Shown here piece by piece: positions 11,556 through 22,290 of a stretch of 64,000 bases of DNA (positions are counted from its first letter, which is position 1; each line of letters begins with the position of its first letter). Where the stretch lies: NCBI GenBank assembly GCA_965153455.1, contig OZ234493.1, forward strand, positions 14,932,213 to 14,996,212, read 5' to 3'. This stretch comes from Sphagnum compactum. Its lineage: Eukaryota; Bryophyta; Sphagnopsida; Sphagnales. Position numbers and translations under genes: made by a program. The notes below the pieces were generated by a model that was not told the origin of the DNA, did no database searches, and worked only from the letters and a program-made list of their open reading frames with translations.

Positions 11556-11619
11556 ATGATCCACAGACGTTCATTCAGGTTCATCTCAAGGAAGAGCCGC
11601 CGTGCGGGAAGTAATGTGG

Positions 11620-11700
11620 GGCGCTTGGAGGAATAAAACAAAATCAAAGAGTTGCGAAGAAGCACATGAATGGGCAAATTGACTCTGCTCTTTCCAATGT
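11620..11700 (-). repeat. Left arm of an inverted repeat flanking the tandem array
   Basis: Read on the minus strand this segment contains CTTTGATTTTGTTTTATTCC followed by a C-rich stretch. The same phrase occurs on the plus strand at 12815-12890 with about 85% identity by eye. The arm belongs to the upstream region of the membrane-protein gene. Confidence 0.7.
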
Positions 11701-11729
11701 CCCTGTCCGCAAGAAATGGAAGAATTCAA

Positions 11730-12095
11730 CTCCACATATATGTTATTATATTAGAACTGTGACAAGGAAAATGGAAGAATGGAACTACCTATATGCTATT
11801 ATATTAGAACTGTGACCAAGAAAATGGAAGAATGGAACTCCAATTATATGTTATAATATTAGAACTGTTGCTCCACCGTACCAATTATATGCTATTATAT
11901 TAGAACTGCTGCCAAGAAAATAGAAGTATGGAACTACAGGTATATGCTATTATATTAGAACTGCTGCCAAGACAATGGAAGAATGGAACAATTATACGTT
12001 ATTATACTAAAACTGTTGCCAAGACAATGGAAGAATGGAACAATTATACGTTATTATACTAAAACTGTTGCCAAGACAATGGAAGAATGGAACAA
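11730..12095 (+). repeat. ~52-55-bp tandem repeat array, left part
   Basis: About seven diverged units share ATGGAAGAATGGAAC, TTATTATATTAGAACTG and TGCCAAGA. Successive ttagaactg/ctaaaactg motifs are about 53, 55, 41, 55, 52 and 52 bp apart. The array is interrupted at 12095 by the Helitron and resumes at 12761. Confidence 0.8.
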
Positions 12096-12760
12096 TCTTA
12101 TATATAAAGTCACTACGTCCGTCCGTGACGGAGCTCGGGTTTGACGCGGACCGGGCCCGGCGCGCGCCTCGAGGTCCTGAAACCCAGGTCTTGAGAAAAA
12201 AAAAGAGAAGAGTAGCAGTCCCAAGTGAGAAGAACAACAAGAGGAACCAACCAGGAGAAAAGTAATAATAGCAGTATGAGAAAAATCGGGTTTCACGCCG
12301 ACCGGGCCCGGCAAGTCCGGTCGACCGGGCCCGGGTGCGTTGTCTGTCTGTCCGTCGAGGTCCTGAAAGTCGAGGTCCTGTCCGTCCGTCGAGGTCCTGA
12401 AACCCAGATCGGGACCCGCCTGTCCGTCCGTCTGGTCGAGGTCCTGAAACCTGCCTGGCTCCTCTTTTCCGGGTTTTCGTGAAACCCGGCAGTTCTGTGC
12501 ACGAAAACCCGGCAGTTCTGTGATTATGTGGATGAAATATTATACGTTCTTAGTTCCGTGCAATGAGCTCAGAGTTCTGGATGGGTGGTTATGAGGATGA
12601 GATATGATGTATATTATACGTTCTTAGTTCCGTCCAATTAGGAGGAAATATTAAAGATTTTGTAGTTTTGTCCACTTAGAGTTTTCGATGGATTGATTAT
12701 GTGGTGAGTATGGGGACTCCCAGTGCCGTGTCGTGCCTTGCAGGCACGGGAGCCCACTAG
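12096..12760 (+). mobile_element. Non-autonomous Helitron, 665 bp
   Basis: The element starts with TCTTATATATAAAG, a typical plant Helitron 5' end, and finishes with CTAG. Twelve bases before the end there is a perfect 7-bp hairpin (CGTGCCT, loop TGC, AGGCACG; 12732-12748). It is inserted exactly between A and T of the host (AACAA / TTATACG), with no target duplication, as Helitrons do. The host is a tandem repeat whose intact neighbours show the empty site. The interior is GC-rich and repeats GTCGAGGTCCTGAAA several times, with CCGGGCCCGG palindromes. It has no Rep/helicase frame, so it would need a helper in trans. Confidence 0.9.
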
Positions 12761-12812
12761 TTATACGTTATTATACTAAAACTGTTGCCAAGAAAATGGA
12801 AGAATGGAAAAG
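12761..12812 (+). repeat. Tandem array continuation after the Helitron
   Basis: The unit broken by the insertion resumes with TTATACGTTATTATAC and runs to GGAAGAATGG, completing one repeat. Confidence 0.85.
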
Positions 12813-12814
12813 CA

Positions 12815-12890
12815 GAGTCCGTTTGTCCAATTCATGTCCTTCTTTGCAACTCCTTGATTTTGTTTTATTCCTCTAGCGCCGCCCCTTCCC
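12815..12890 (+). repeat. Right arm of the inverted repeat
   Basis: Inverted counterpart of 11620-11700 (CAGAGTC..GTCC.ATTCATGT, then CTTGATTTTGTTTTATTCC). Beyond 12885 the sequence is C-rich with CCCCGGCGCC-like runs and no gene follows, so this looks like a duplicated promoter fragment or a transposon end, not a second gene. Confidence 0.65.
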
Positions 12891-13050
12891 CCGGCGCCCC
12901 CGCCTCCCTCACATTATATGGAATCTGCATATTTTAAAATGAAAACATAGAAAAATATACATTAGATGCATAAGTTGTTAATTATTAAAATAAATAAACT
13001 TCCACTTTTTGCCAAGACTTGGGTCCTCCCTTCTTGTACCTTTTCTCCAC

Positions 13051-13318
13051 CTTTTTGGGGTGCTTTGGTTTATTAACCATTGCCCAGTTTTCATGAACCA
13101 ACATCGTTTCTAGTGCCCCTTTTTTGGGTGCTTTGTTCTATTGACTATTGCCAGGTTTCCATGAACCAATATCATTTCTAGTGCCCCTTTTTGGGTGCTT
13201 TGTTTTATTGGTGATTGTCAGTTTCTCATGAACCAATATCATTTCTAATGCCCCTTTTTGGGTGCTTTGTTTTATTGACAATTGCCAGGTTCTCATGAAT
13301 CAATATCATTTCTATTGC
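13051..13318 (+). repeat. 67-68-bp tandem repeat, four units
   Basis: GGGTGCTTTG recurs at 13058, 13126, 13193 and 13260. Each unit also holds CATGAACCAATATCATTTCTA followed by GTGCCCCTTTT. Confidence 0.9.
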
Positions 13319-14900
13319 AAGATGTGATGAAAGAAACCAACACAACCTTGGCAAAACAATGATGGGGGAGGATGAAGATAAACTCAAGGTACAAAAAATG
13401 GAAGGATGAAAGGATATATCATGAGTACTTTCAAATTCTTGCATTTCAAGTATTCTTTCTTGCATGTGAACAACTCAATGCCATGTTAAAATAACCCCCA
13501 TCAATACATTTTTTAATCAATCTCTAATGTGTTTTCGTCACAAAGGTAATTTATAAATTTTCATCATTTTACTTTCCACGCAAAGAGAGAGTCAAATATA
13601 GCCAAAAAAAAAACCTCGTAGCCCTTAGGGAGAATGGACCTTTAGGGCTACTAGTTGGCTCCTGCTTGTTTCTCCAGTATAGGGAATTTTGTGTAAGGTA
13701 AGCCCAAGGTTGTGGGCTTTATTGAAATAATGGCCCCTGCGTAGTGAAGTTGAGTGTGAGCTCTATTTTGCTTAGGGTGTAAGCAAGGGTTTTTATTGAG
13801 TGGTAAAGACTTGGGTGTGTTTATATTTTAATCTTTTTTTTCTCATGATACTGATCAAATACCCATTGGGTATCCATAGGGAATTTTTTTGAAGGAGGGC
13901 AAATGCTTCAAAAAACAAAACACTTGCAACGGTGGGCATCACATTTTTTGAAGCATGGAAGAAGGATTATGGGCTACAATGTGCTCTCCAATTACACTTT
14001 GAAAATCTACCCAGGTCTTTACGTGTAAGATAATGTTCTCCTCATGCTTTATGATGGGTAAAGCTCATGGGTGGGGTACAATCTCAAAATGAGGGTCATT
14101 GGGTTACCACCTTGCCCTAGGCCCCTTATTTTTGAAACTTATACCCCCACCCTAGGTCTTTACCTTACACATAACAAATAGGGGCATGAAATTAAGGTTT
14201 GGAGCAATGTTTGACGATTCTCACAAGGGGACTCAGTTTTCATCTCAATTTTCAATCTGGCTTTTAGATTGAAAATCATCATATATCGCATTTGGTTCTC
14301 CCAAGAATAAGAACTGGTTTTCATAAGAACCAGTCTCAATGATTATTTTTAAAAAAATTGAGACCCGGATTCCTTTATGGGCTGACCCGAGTCCAATTCT
14401 CAGCCCAATAGGTAATTAATGAGATTAGGTAAAGTATGAGATTTTTAAAACTAGTGAAAAAAGTACAATGGACTTAAATGGAGCTCAATGTGATCTCAAA
14501 CTCTAAAATTCATCATGTTGTCTTTTCTTGATCATCTTCAATTAATCAATACCATTCACTAATGATGTTGATTGTACTACAATTATAAATATTTTTGAAC
14601 TACATGCGTTAAATCTTAAGTTTTAACATTTTATATTTTTATTTTTTTAATTCATTATTTTACAACAATGAGCTTAGAACGTGAAAAGTGGTTAAAGGAT
14701 GAAAAAAAGGGCCCCAACCAAAGTCAAAGCATAATCACTTTATGAAAACTCCAGTAAATAGATTTATTTTTTTAATTTCTTATTTTTAATGATTTTTAAA
14801 AATTAAAAATCGAATTTGTGAGAACCGATTTTGAAAACTGACTATTCTCAAATGAGTGAAAATCAAGTACCGTGAGAATCAAATTATAATATATATTTAA
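13319..14900. other. Gene-free repeat region
   Basis: Parts at 13990-14170 (TTATGATGGGTAAAGCTCATGGG) match the phrase at 50275-50300, so this is another copy of the dispersed family. Around 14305-14335 the sequence folds on itself (GAACTGGTTTTC / GAACCAGT). No coding potential seen. Confidence 0.4.
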
Positions 14901-14906
14901 AAACAT

Positions 14907-14972
14907 TGAGAATGGGGTTGATTCTCTCCAACACTAATTTTATTTTAAAATCAAGAATCAACCCCATTCTCA
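14907..14972. repeat. Perfect 19-bp inverted repeat
   Basis: TGAGAATGGGGTTGATTCT (14907-14925) pairs perfectly with AGAATCAACCCCATTCTCA (14954-14972) across a 28-nt spacer. It lies in AT-rich repeat DNA and may be a transposon end or the core of a fold-back element. Confidence 0.85.
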
Positions 14973-14974
14973 CA

Positions 14975-16690
14975 TAGAAGCATCAAAAACTGGTTCTCAA
15001 AAAAAAAAGTGAGAACCTCCCAACACTGGAGTGGCAAATTCAATGATTTTTAATCATGTTCAACAAGAACATTGTGACTATTAGGTTCATCATTGGAATA
15101 TAACATGGTCATGAAAATGACATAATCTACCATCATATATACCTTAATTGATTTAAACATCACCTTCAACAATTGTGATTGAAACACAATAAAGATCCAC
15201 ACAAATGCAATATGAGCAGCTTAAACATGTTTAGATCACAAGGCATATGAGGGGAGGGTTCTTACATCTACTTCTTAAGACTGGGAGGAATAGATTAAAC
15301 CTACAAGTAGGCACAATTTCCTTTCCATTCTTGAGGAGTAGTTGTAATATCTCTCCTCTCTTCTAGGATGGATATTCATGGATATGCATACCTATGTACT
15401 AAGAATTTTTTTTGTAAATGCTTTAAGATGGGTGAATTGCCTAGCTCACCTAAATGGCCTCACTAGTGGCTGAACCAACATAATCTGTCATTCCGAGGTT
15501 CTTGACCCCATGGCTTAATGTGAATGGTCCTCCACAGACTATTCACTGAACATAAACTTCCAACTGATTTTTTTGCTGTTCTAACCGGCTTTTCTATTTA
15601 TGAACCATGTAATCATCATGTGAATGGATGAAACTATTACATAACCTTCAAGTGAATGGATGAAACAATACATCATGTACGAAAACATTGGATATACATA
15701 TAGTTGCAGAATATGAGTAGTCAGTCAGTCATCTATTTACATGACAGTTACAATTTTGATAGGTAGGTCTTGAACCTCTATGGTAGATTCTGCTTGGTAA
15801 TGAGCTCGAAGTTTGGTAGCTCAGCTATTTTCCTTAACTCATGACCTCCAAGCGATTATCTAGTCCATAATGGGCAGGTGCTTGACCATTCCATAGTACA
15901 TTATGCTTTGAATTGGCCTGCCCACATGGGTGTGTTGGTATCGTATTATTTTATCCAGTCAGAAACAAGGGTTGCTTCTTTTGAATCAGTCAATTGTCGA
16001 ACCAACCCTACCTACCCAAGTATGTTTAGGGTTTCAAAACAATTGCTGCCATAGTGACAAATTATTCAAAGGAAGATGTAGAACAAGTGCCCATCATCCA
16101 TCATCCGCATAAAGATTTACCAAAATCTAGCTACAATTCAAATATGACATACAAATCTTTAATCATCTTTCTATCTTTTTGGCTATGGACTGAAAACCAG
16201 ATATAAAAACCTGAAATATTATACTTGAAACCCTAAAATTTCACTTCATTTTCAATTTCTTTATTTTTTTAAAAATTCACCATAAAAAAGGCAAAAACAA
16301 GGTGCCCTGAAGCAGCACACCCACTAGCATAATTGATTCAAGCTTTAATAGCAGGTGTCAAACCTGTGACGATGTCATTTTAATGATTTCAGACCCGAAC
16401 CCCATGTAAGATCACTTGGGCCCAATTCTAAGTTCTTAACCAATAGAATTGCTCTATTCCGTTTTCAAATTGGACCTGGGCCCTCATGTAAACCGGGGCC
16501 TCATTCTCACATTGGAGGGAAAAACAAAACGGGAACACTGAAAAGGTCCCCCAAGTGCTTGAGTTTGTTGTAAACATTATTGGAACTGCAACATGGCGGT
16601 CGGTCTATAGTCGCAATTCCAACAGTGGGAAACAAACAACAGCAGCAACAACTCCTCCCCATTACGCGAGCAGAATCGACCAAAGGTACT
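14975..16690. other. Intergenic; promoter side of the SAP gene
   Basis: 15240-15400 is another copy of the dispersed 'TCTCTCCTCTCTTCTAGGATGGATATTCATGG' repeat. 15400-16690 has no gene I can support. No clear TATA box was found near the gene start at 16702. Confidence 0.4.
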
Positions 16691-16701
16691 TGCAGAGAGG
16701 G

Positions 16702-19700
16702 ATGTCGAAGGGTTTAGGGTTTAGGGGCACCAAAAGACGAAGAAGAAGAGAGGAGAGTGATGATGCCAACTGTGAGCTCTGGAATGTGTGTATTCCTGAC
16801 GCTGCTGATGGCAAAAGAAAGCGTGAATGGGATTTTGGAGGGAAAGGATTCCACAATGAGCCAGCTGCTACTGCTACCAGGAGGCCACAAGCTGAGATGC
16901 AGGAGCTGCTGCTTCCCATTCTGCCCAGCAACGCAGATCATGCTAATGGGAAGAAGAAGCAGCAGGAGGTCTTTAGTAGTGGGATTGACATCACCCCACT
17001 AGAGTCCCTTAGCTCACAGGAAGAGGAAATGGAGGCCATGTCCCAGGAGCCCCAAACCATTGATCTGAGCAGGTGAGAATTCATGGGGATGAATGGGTCT
17101 GGATTTAGGGTTTGGTCTGGGGCAATTGTAATTCCCTTCTACTGTTCTGGCTGATCAGATCTAGATTCTCTCCGGCGGGGACCTGCTGGATGTTGGGTTA
17201 TTGGATTTAGCATGAGATGCTTAGTGTGGTGGCTCCTCTCTGGCTTGAAGGTTGATGATGAGGAGTACTTCATTGTGTATGGGAAGGCTGAGAGCCTCTG
17301 GCGAGCTCTACTTTTCTTAGAATTTTATTAAGGGAAAAGGGGATTGCTTCTGTGCATGGAAGCAATGAGAGTTTGAGCCCTGAACTGACTGGCAAGGAAT
17401 TAGGTCAGATAATCATGAAGATTCTGTGTTCACAATGCAGATTTGAATGGTGATGGTAGTTTTTTGCTCACTGGATAGTTACACAATAAAAAAATGGACA
17501 TTTGAGCGAGAAAGATCATGGTTTGAAGATCATAATCAGATTTACAGCAAACTCTTGCAGCCAGTAGGCTGTTGAATATTTCATGGAATGGAACGTGGTC
17601 ATTGATTGTTCTGTATGATGGGATAGCAGTTGCAGCGATAGTGATGATTATGGGAGTGACGATTATGGTATCACCAAAAAGACTCAAGGAAATCATGCAG
17701 AGATGCAAAGCTTAGATGCAGAGAACACTGTACTTTTCAGGAATGTGTTGGATGTCATTGAAGGTGAAATTTTCTGTCATTCACATCCATCCATGGTACT
17801 AGGGTTTCTGTATTTAGAATGAAGAGTAGTTTTGCACTCTGATGTAAGTAGGAGAGATCTTGGCAGATCTGTATTAGAGCTTTATGGAGATGCAACAAAT
17901 GAAGAGGAGCTAGAAACAAGAGGTGTTTCATGTTTTTGGTGTGGTGTGTATGTACAGAAGGTGGTGATTTGAAGAAACTGAAAGTTGATGATTTGAAGAC
18001 GTATTTGCGATACTATGGCTTGCGCATGATTGGCAATAAGGCCACTCTTATTGAGCGCATTCAGGAGCATTTGGTGTGAGTTATAGCAAGAACCATTGAT
18101 GTTATAAAGAGTTCTTTGTGACCCAGAGAGAGATGTGAGATTCCTGCAGGCAATTCTCTTCTCTCCTCATGGCATCTGCAGTTGATTGTTTGTTTATCAG
18201 AAGGGCTGTTGTGCTAGTACGATACATGTATATGAACTGCTTTTTGTCTCAAGTTGCAATAAAAGCTGAGACCCACATCAGTCAATCTTGTTTCACATAT
18301 AGTGTTCTCTGAAATGTGTCATGTGTTTTGTTGGAAACTAGAGTGAAAGATGGAGGTGGTGAAGCCAAGTATAGAAGGTCAACGTTCAGCCTCAATTGCA
18401 CAGGTAACCTCCTTCAGGTGCAGTATGTCTTGGCTCCATTACATGTGGAAACCCAATTCTGAGCTCTTGGAAAATCTTTGTCAGGTGATGTTGTTCAGGG
18501 TGATGTTGTCCTATTCCAGCAAAAGGTGTATCACTCGTAAGTTCAACCATCTTGCAATTGGTGACTTACTGCAGCATGCTCTGTGAGATTTGCTCATAGC
18601 AATGTTATCAGCATTTTCAGCCTATGCACTCTTTTCAAGTGCTGAAGCCTGGATACTGATCACAATCCAAGCTCTATGTCTATCTGCTGGAAAATTTCTG
18701 CCCACTATTTGTATTCACCTTATGGTAGTTCAGATCTCTCTAGGCTTTTGTAGTGAAGGTTATGTTTGTCGTGTTATGTTGAGACACTAAAAATACCCAG
18801 ACAACCCTTTGTTTGGGCGGTACAGATATGATTTCGTCTCCAGGTCTGCTGCTGGTCCACCATTGGGAAAACGCATGGTGGCTGGTCGTGTTGTGAGTGA
18901 CAGCTATGGTGCTACGAAGCAACAGCACACTTTCACAGTAAGCTCTGCAGTTTATGTGTAAACCTATCATCAGATCTGTTGTTTCAAAAGCATCACTGAA
19001 GTCAAATTCATGGATGCAGATTGAGGTTTTATGGAGCACAGGTGTACAGCCCTTACCTGCTATGTACCCACTTCAGATAAAGGGTCGAAACCTGTATCGG
19101 CTCCGCACATATCGACAGGTATTGAGTCCTCACTATTTGCACTTGCTGCATGGCTTGATGCTCAGGAAAGACTATGTTTAATTAGGGGTTTCCTACTGTG
19201 AACTCTTGCTTGTTCCTGTCTGCCCTTTTGAGAGAATGTTGTTAAAGAGGTACTTAGTTTTGACAATGGACTGCAGCCATGGCGCAATGAAGAAGACAGA
19301 CAATCAGCTCTTGTTGAGAAGCATGGTCGAGGAGTAGCTGCCCGCAACATCCGGGCTGCTGCTAAAGCTCAGCGTTCTCACTTACGGTCCAAGGGTTGTT
19401 GCCTCATCTAGAAAACTTATTCTCCTTTTGTCATTGCCAATTATGTTGGGTCTGATTCTAGAAGACACCCTAGACACTCTATCTGCTTCCAGAAACGTCA
19501 GTATCAGATTGCTCAAGAGATTCCAAATTTTTGCTGGCTTCCATGTTTTGACATTTGTGAAAATCAGACCTAGACAGCAGAGGACAACTTTGGATGGCAT
19601 AAAATCTTGAACATGCAAGGTCGAAAGCTGTGTAACTACCCTGCTTTAAATTCTCTACAATGGACCAATTTTTTTGGTGTCCCACTGCAGAAACTGCCCC

Positions 19701-20253
19701 GCAGGAAGCAGAACATATGCGTGTGACCAGAGGACAAGTGCAAAGAAGCTTTACAAGAACCTCTGAAAACACAGTGGCTGGTTTGCATTCAGTTGCAGGA
19801 CACCACTTTGCAGAAAAGCGACATTGTTATGTTCCTGAGGTTGCTCCTCCCTCAACATCATCATCATGGTCACACAATCCACCAAAGTCACCAATCTCAA
19901 AATTAAGGGGTCACTCTGCTCAAGTGACCAACTCTTTTGGAACAAATATACGACATTACCATCATCAACATGGACAGCAAGTGCAGAGACATCATCAGGA
20001 TTTGCCTGAGGAGTTCTTCATGGATCTTGTGACTCAGCCATTTCCTCCTTGCAGCCGTCATCCATCATTGCAACAAGTCAGGAGCCAGAAGTTGCTTGAA
20101 AGGCCATCCCAGCTACAATCTGTGATACCACATAGAGCATTTCTATGCAGTACTCTTGGATGCAAGAATGCTGGTGCCAAGGCTTGTATCCAGAAGTCCT
20201 GCCATATGTGTTGTCAAAAGTCCGGATTGGCTTGTTCACGGCACCAAATCTAG
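16702..20253 (+). CDS. SAP-domain protein, CCCH-type zinc finger protein 62-like (536 aa)
   Basis: Nine exons with consistent phases: 16702-17072, 17630-17763, 17958-18075, 18342-18403, 18485-18536, 18844-18937, 19020-19118, 19277-19394, 19691-20253. 16702 is the first in-frame ATG after an upstream open stretch without ATG. The order is a basic nuclear-localisation-like run (KRRRRR, residues 11-16), an acidic Ser-rich segment, a SAP DNA-binding motif (about 169-207; LKVDDLKTYLRYYGLR), then the family block GDVVLFQQKVY (about 229-245), KQQHTFTIEVLWSTG, KGRNLYRLRTYRQ and PWRNEEDRQSALVEKHGRG. The Ser/His/Gln-rich tail ends in a Cys-rich knuckle (residues 502-534). I expect a nuclear DNA- or RNA-binding role. 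The CCCH finger that names the family was not seen. Confidence 0.85.
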
Positions 20254-20634
20254 TAAGGTATAGCTGGTTCATATCCTGTTGATCAATTATCTTTTGTGTG
20301 TGGTTGGACTTAGGTTTAAACTTGTTTCTGTTGTAGTTTATCCTGATTCTTGTGCACATCTAACAGGTTTACAGTTTGTCCACCCAATTTTGGATAGTTA
20401 TGCTTGATTTTGGTTTGTTTTGGGTTTAGCTTGTTTTGGGGTTCATAGTAAAGCAGTGCAACTTCTTTGACATTATAGTCAAGGAGTAGTGCCAGCAATT
20501 TGGGGGCCAGGATGTAGGAGCTGACAGCTAAAGTAAGTTGTGCCTCTATGTATCCCCCTGGTATTATTGCAAGTTGCACAAATTGTTTTGGGCAAGGGAT
20601 GCCACATTATCCCTTCCTTATGCAAGAGAATGAA
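20254..20634. other. 3' flank / probable 3' UTR of the SAP gene
   Basis: T-rich sequence without a convincing reading frame directly after the stop codon. No clear AATAAA signal was noticed. The MITE target-site duplication abuts its right edge. Confidence 0.4.
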
Positions 20635-20995
20635 GGCCAGAGTGAACCAGCGCCCCCCAGTGCACCATGAAGGATGGATGGTAAGTTCTCAGGATATAAT
20701 CTTCTGTTGGGTTCGGGTTCCCTAGCTAACTATGGTAGTTAGTTCAGTTGCTTTTTTCACCACCTATCACAAGCAGGTTGTTAGTAGGTAGGTAGTAAAA
20801 CCAGCCCTTTCCTATATATAATATATCTACTTAGTAGTCACCTATTTTCCTACCTATCTACCTATATATAGTACCTTCTTACAGAATGGGTTACCCAGGT
20901 GAAACAGATATTAACTCAGTTGAGTTTCATCCACAAGCGAGCCATAACAGGCATTCAATGGATGGTGTGCTGGTGGATGCTGGTTCATTCTGGCC
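20635..20995. mobile_element. Mutator-like MITE, 361 bp, 9-bp TSD
   Basis: The ends are inverted copies: GGCCAGAGTGAACCAGC at 20635 and, on the reverse strand from 20995, GGCCAGAATGAACCAGC. Similarity extends about 40 bp through CCAGYRCACCAT. Nine-base flanks are GAGAATGAA (20626-20634) and GAGAATGTC (20996-21004), 7 of 9 identical. This fits an old 9-bp target duplication of Mutator-like elements. The interior holds TAGGTAGGTAG runs and no reading frame. Confidence 0.8.
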
Positions 20996-21004
20996 GAGAA
21001 TGTC

Positions 21005-22125
21005 ATCTTATGGCCGGATTTAAAACCTAAAATGTTTATTTGCTTCTTTATGGTTGCATGTAGAATTTCAAACTTGTATTCATTTTCTTTACAGTCAGCA
21101 TGTAAAAATTGTGCTAGAAAAACATTGTGATATTAGAGGAGAATGGGACCTGTAAGCAATCTGGAGAATCTGGAATATTGCTTATTTGGTAAGAGGGATG
21201 TGCTAGTGTTATGGGATAGAGATTTGGGTTTGAAGAAGTTTGAACATTTGAACAAAAACTACTCAAATTACAGCCTCAGTAAACAAGCCCTTCATGATTG
21301 AGTGTTTCTGCAAAATGGCAGTTTCCAGTGTTAATATGCCTTAAACCTTACAAAAAGTCATTTTCCATGCTCATCTAGGTTGGTTTGGTAATTACAATCA
21401 GTTTTGCTGGATTTCCTACATTCACATGTTTTTCACATCTGCCTTCGAAATTTAATCTCTTGTGAATGTATTAGTAAAAACCATTGATTTTTGAAAGAAT
21501 GACCATGCATAGATATCAATACATATTCCCGTGCAAAAACAAGGAAATGGGTATTCTTTCAACTTTGATTTGCAAACAATCAAGATTCCAGATATTCAAA
21601 TTTAGGTTTTGTCCAACTCCATTTGTTTTGGGTATATAAATAATACTTAATCATTTTCTAATGTCAAAGAACATAGGTGACAATTATGTGTAGGGTACAG
21701 CCCCCCAGGGTGCAGGTGTACCCGCAATAGGTGTGGGGCCTAGAACAAGGTAATAGGTGAGTCTAGCCCCTCATTTCTAGAATGTGCCTCCACCAATGTG
21801 GATTACCCATTGTAAAGCACAATAATGTTGTCATGAACCTAAACCTAGGTAGTTCATGAGGCATAGGAGGGGGAGTGTTCCTACTCCATTAAAATTGAGA
21901 AGGATCCTAACCCTGTAATCCTTCCCACTTGTAAGGAGTAGAAACAATGTCCATATATTAATCAGTGTTATGTGTGTAAATGGTTTAGGATTTTCACTCA
22001 GGTAAGTGTAAAATCCCATGATGATTTTTATTTACACTACATGTAAATGTCTAATGTTCATCTTCATTCATGTAAGTGTAATCATACAACAACATGAGGC
22101 ATGTAAATGTAAGTTTCAAATCATG
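21005..22125. other. Gene-free; dispersed repeat copy at 21700-21960
   Basis: 21700-21960 carries the 'GTGGGGCCTAG.ACAAGG.AAT.GGTGAGTCT' block also seen at 51715-51760. The remainder is AT-rich with no supported feature. Confidence 0.4.
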
Positions 22126-22290
22126 TAAATTTATCTCATGTTGTGTAAAACAATGTAAGTGTAAAAATAAAGACATTTATATGATTTTAGGCAGCCTTGT
22201 AAAATAGTGTAAGTGTAAAAAAAATTACATGTATGTGGTTTTACACCGCCGTGTAAAACAGTGTAAGTGTAAAACAATGTAAGAAAGAAG
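22126..22290 (+). repeat. Short tandem repeats of GTGTAAGTGTAAAA
   Basis: The phrase GTGTAAGTGTAAAA and close variants recur irregularly from about 22060 to 22290 (for example 22210, 22260). This is a degenerate minisatellite. Confidence 0.7.

Noticed and set aside
16555-16701. Upstream extension of the SAP protein
   Set aside because: The open stretch starts at GTG and has no ATG before 16702, so it is probably leader sequence.
18413-18484. Alternative exon between 18403 and 18844
   Set aside because: It keeps phase, but the segment 18485-18536 encodes the conserved GDVVLFQQKVY block and fits the family better.
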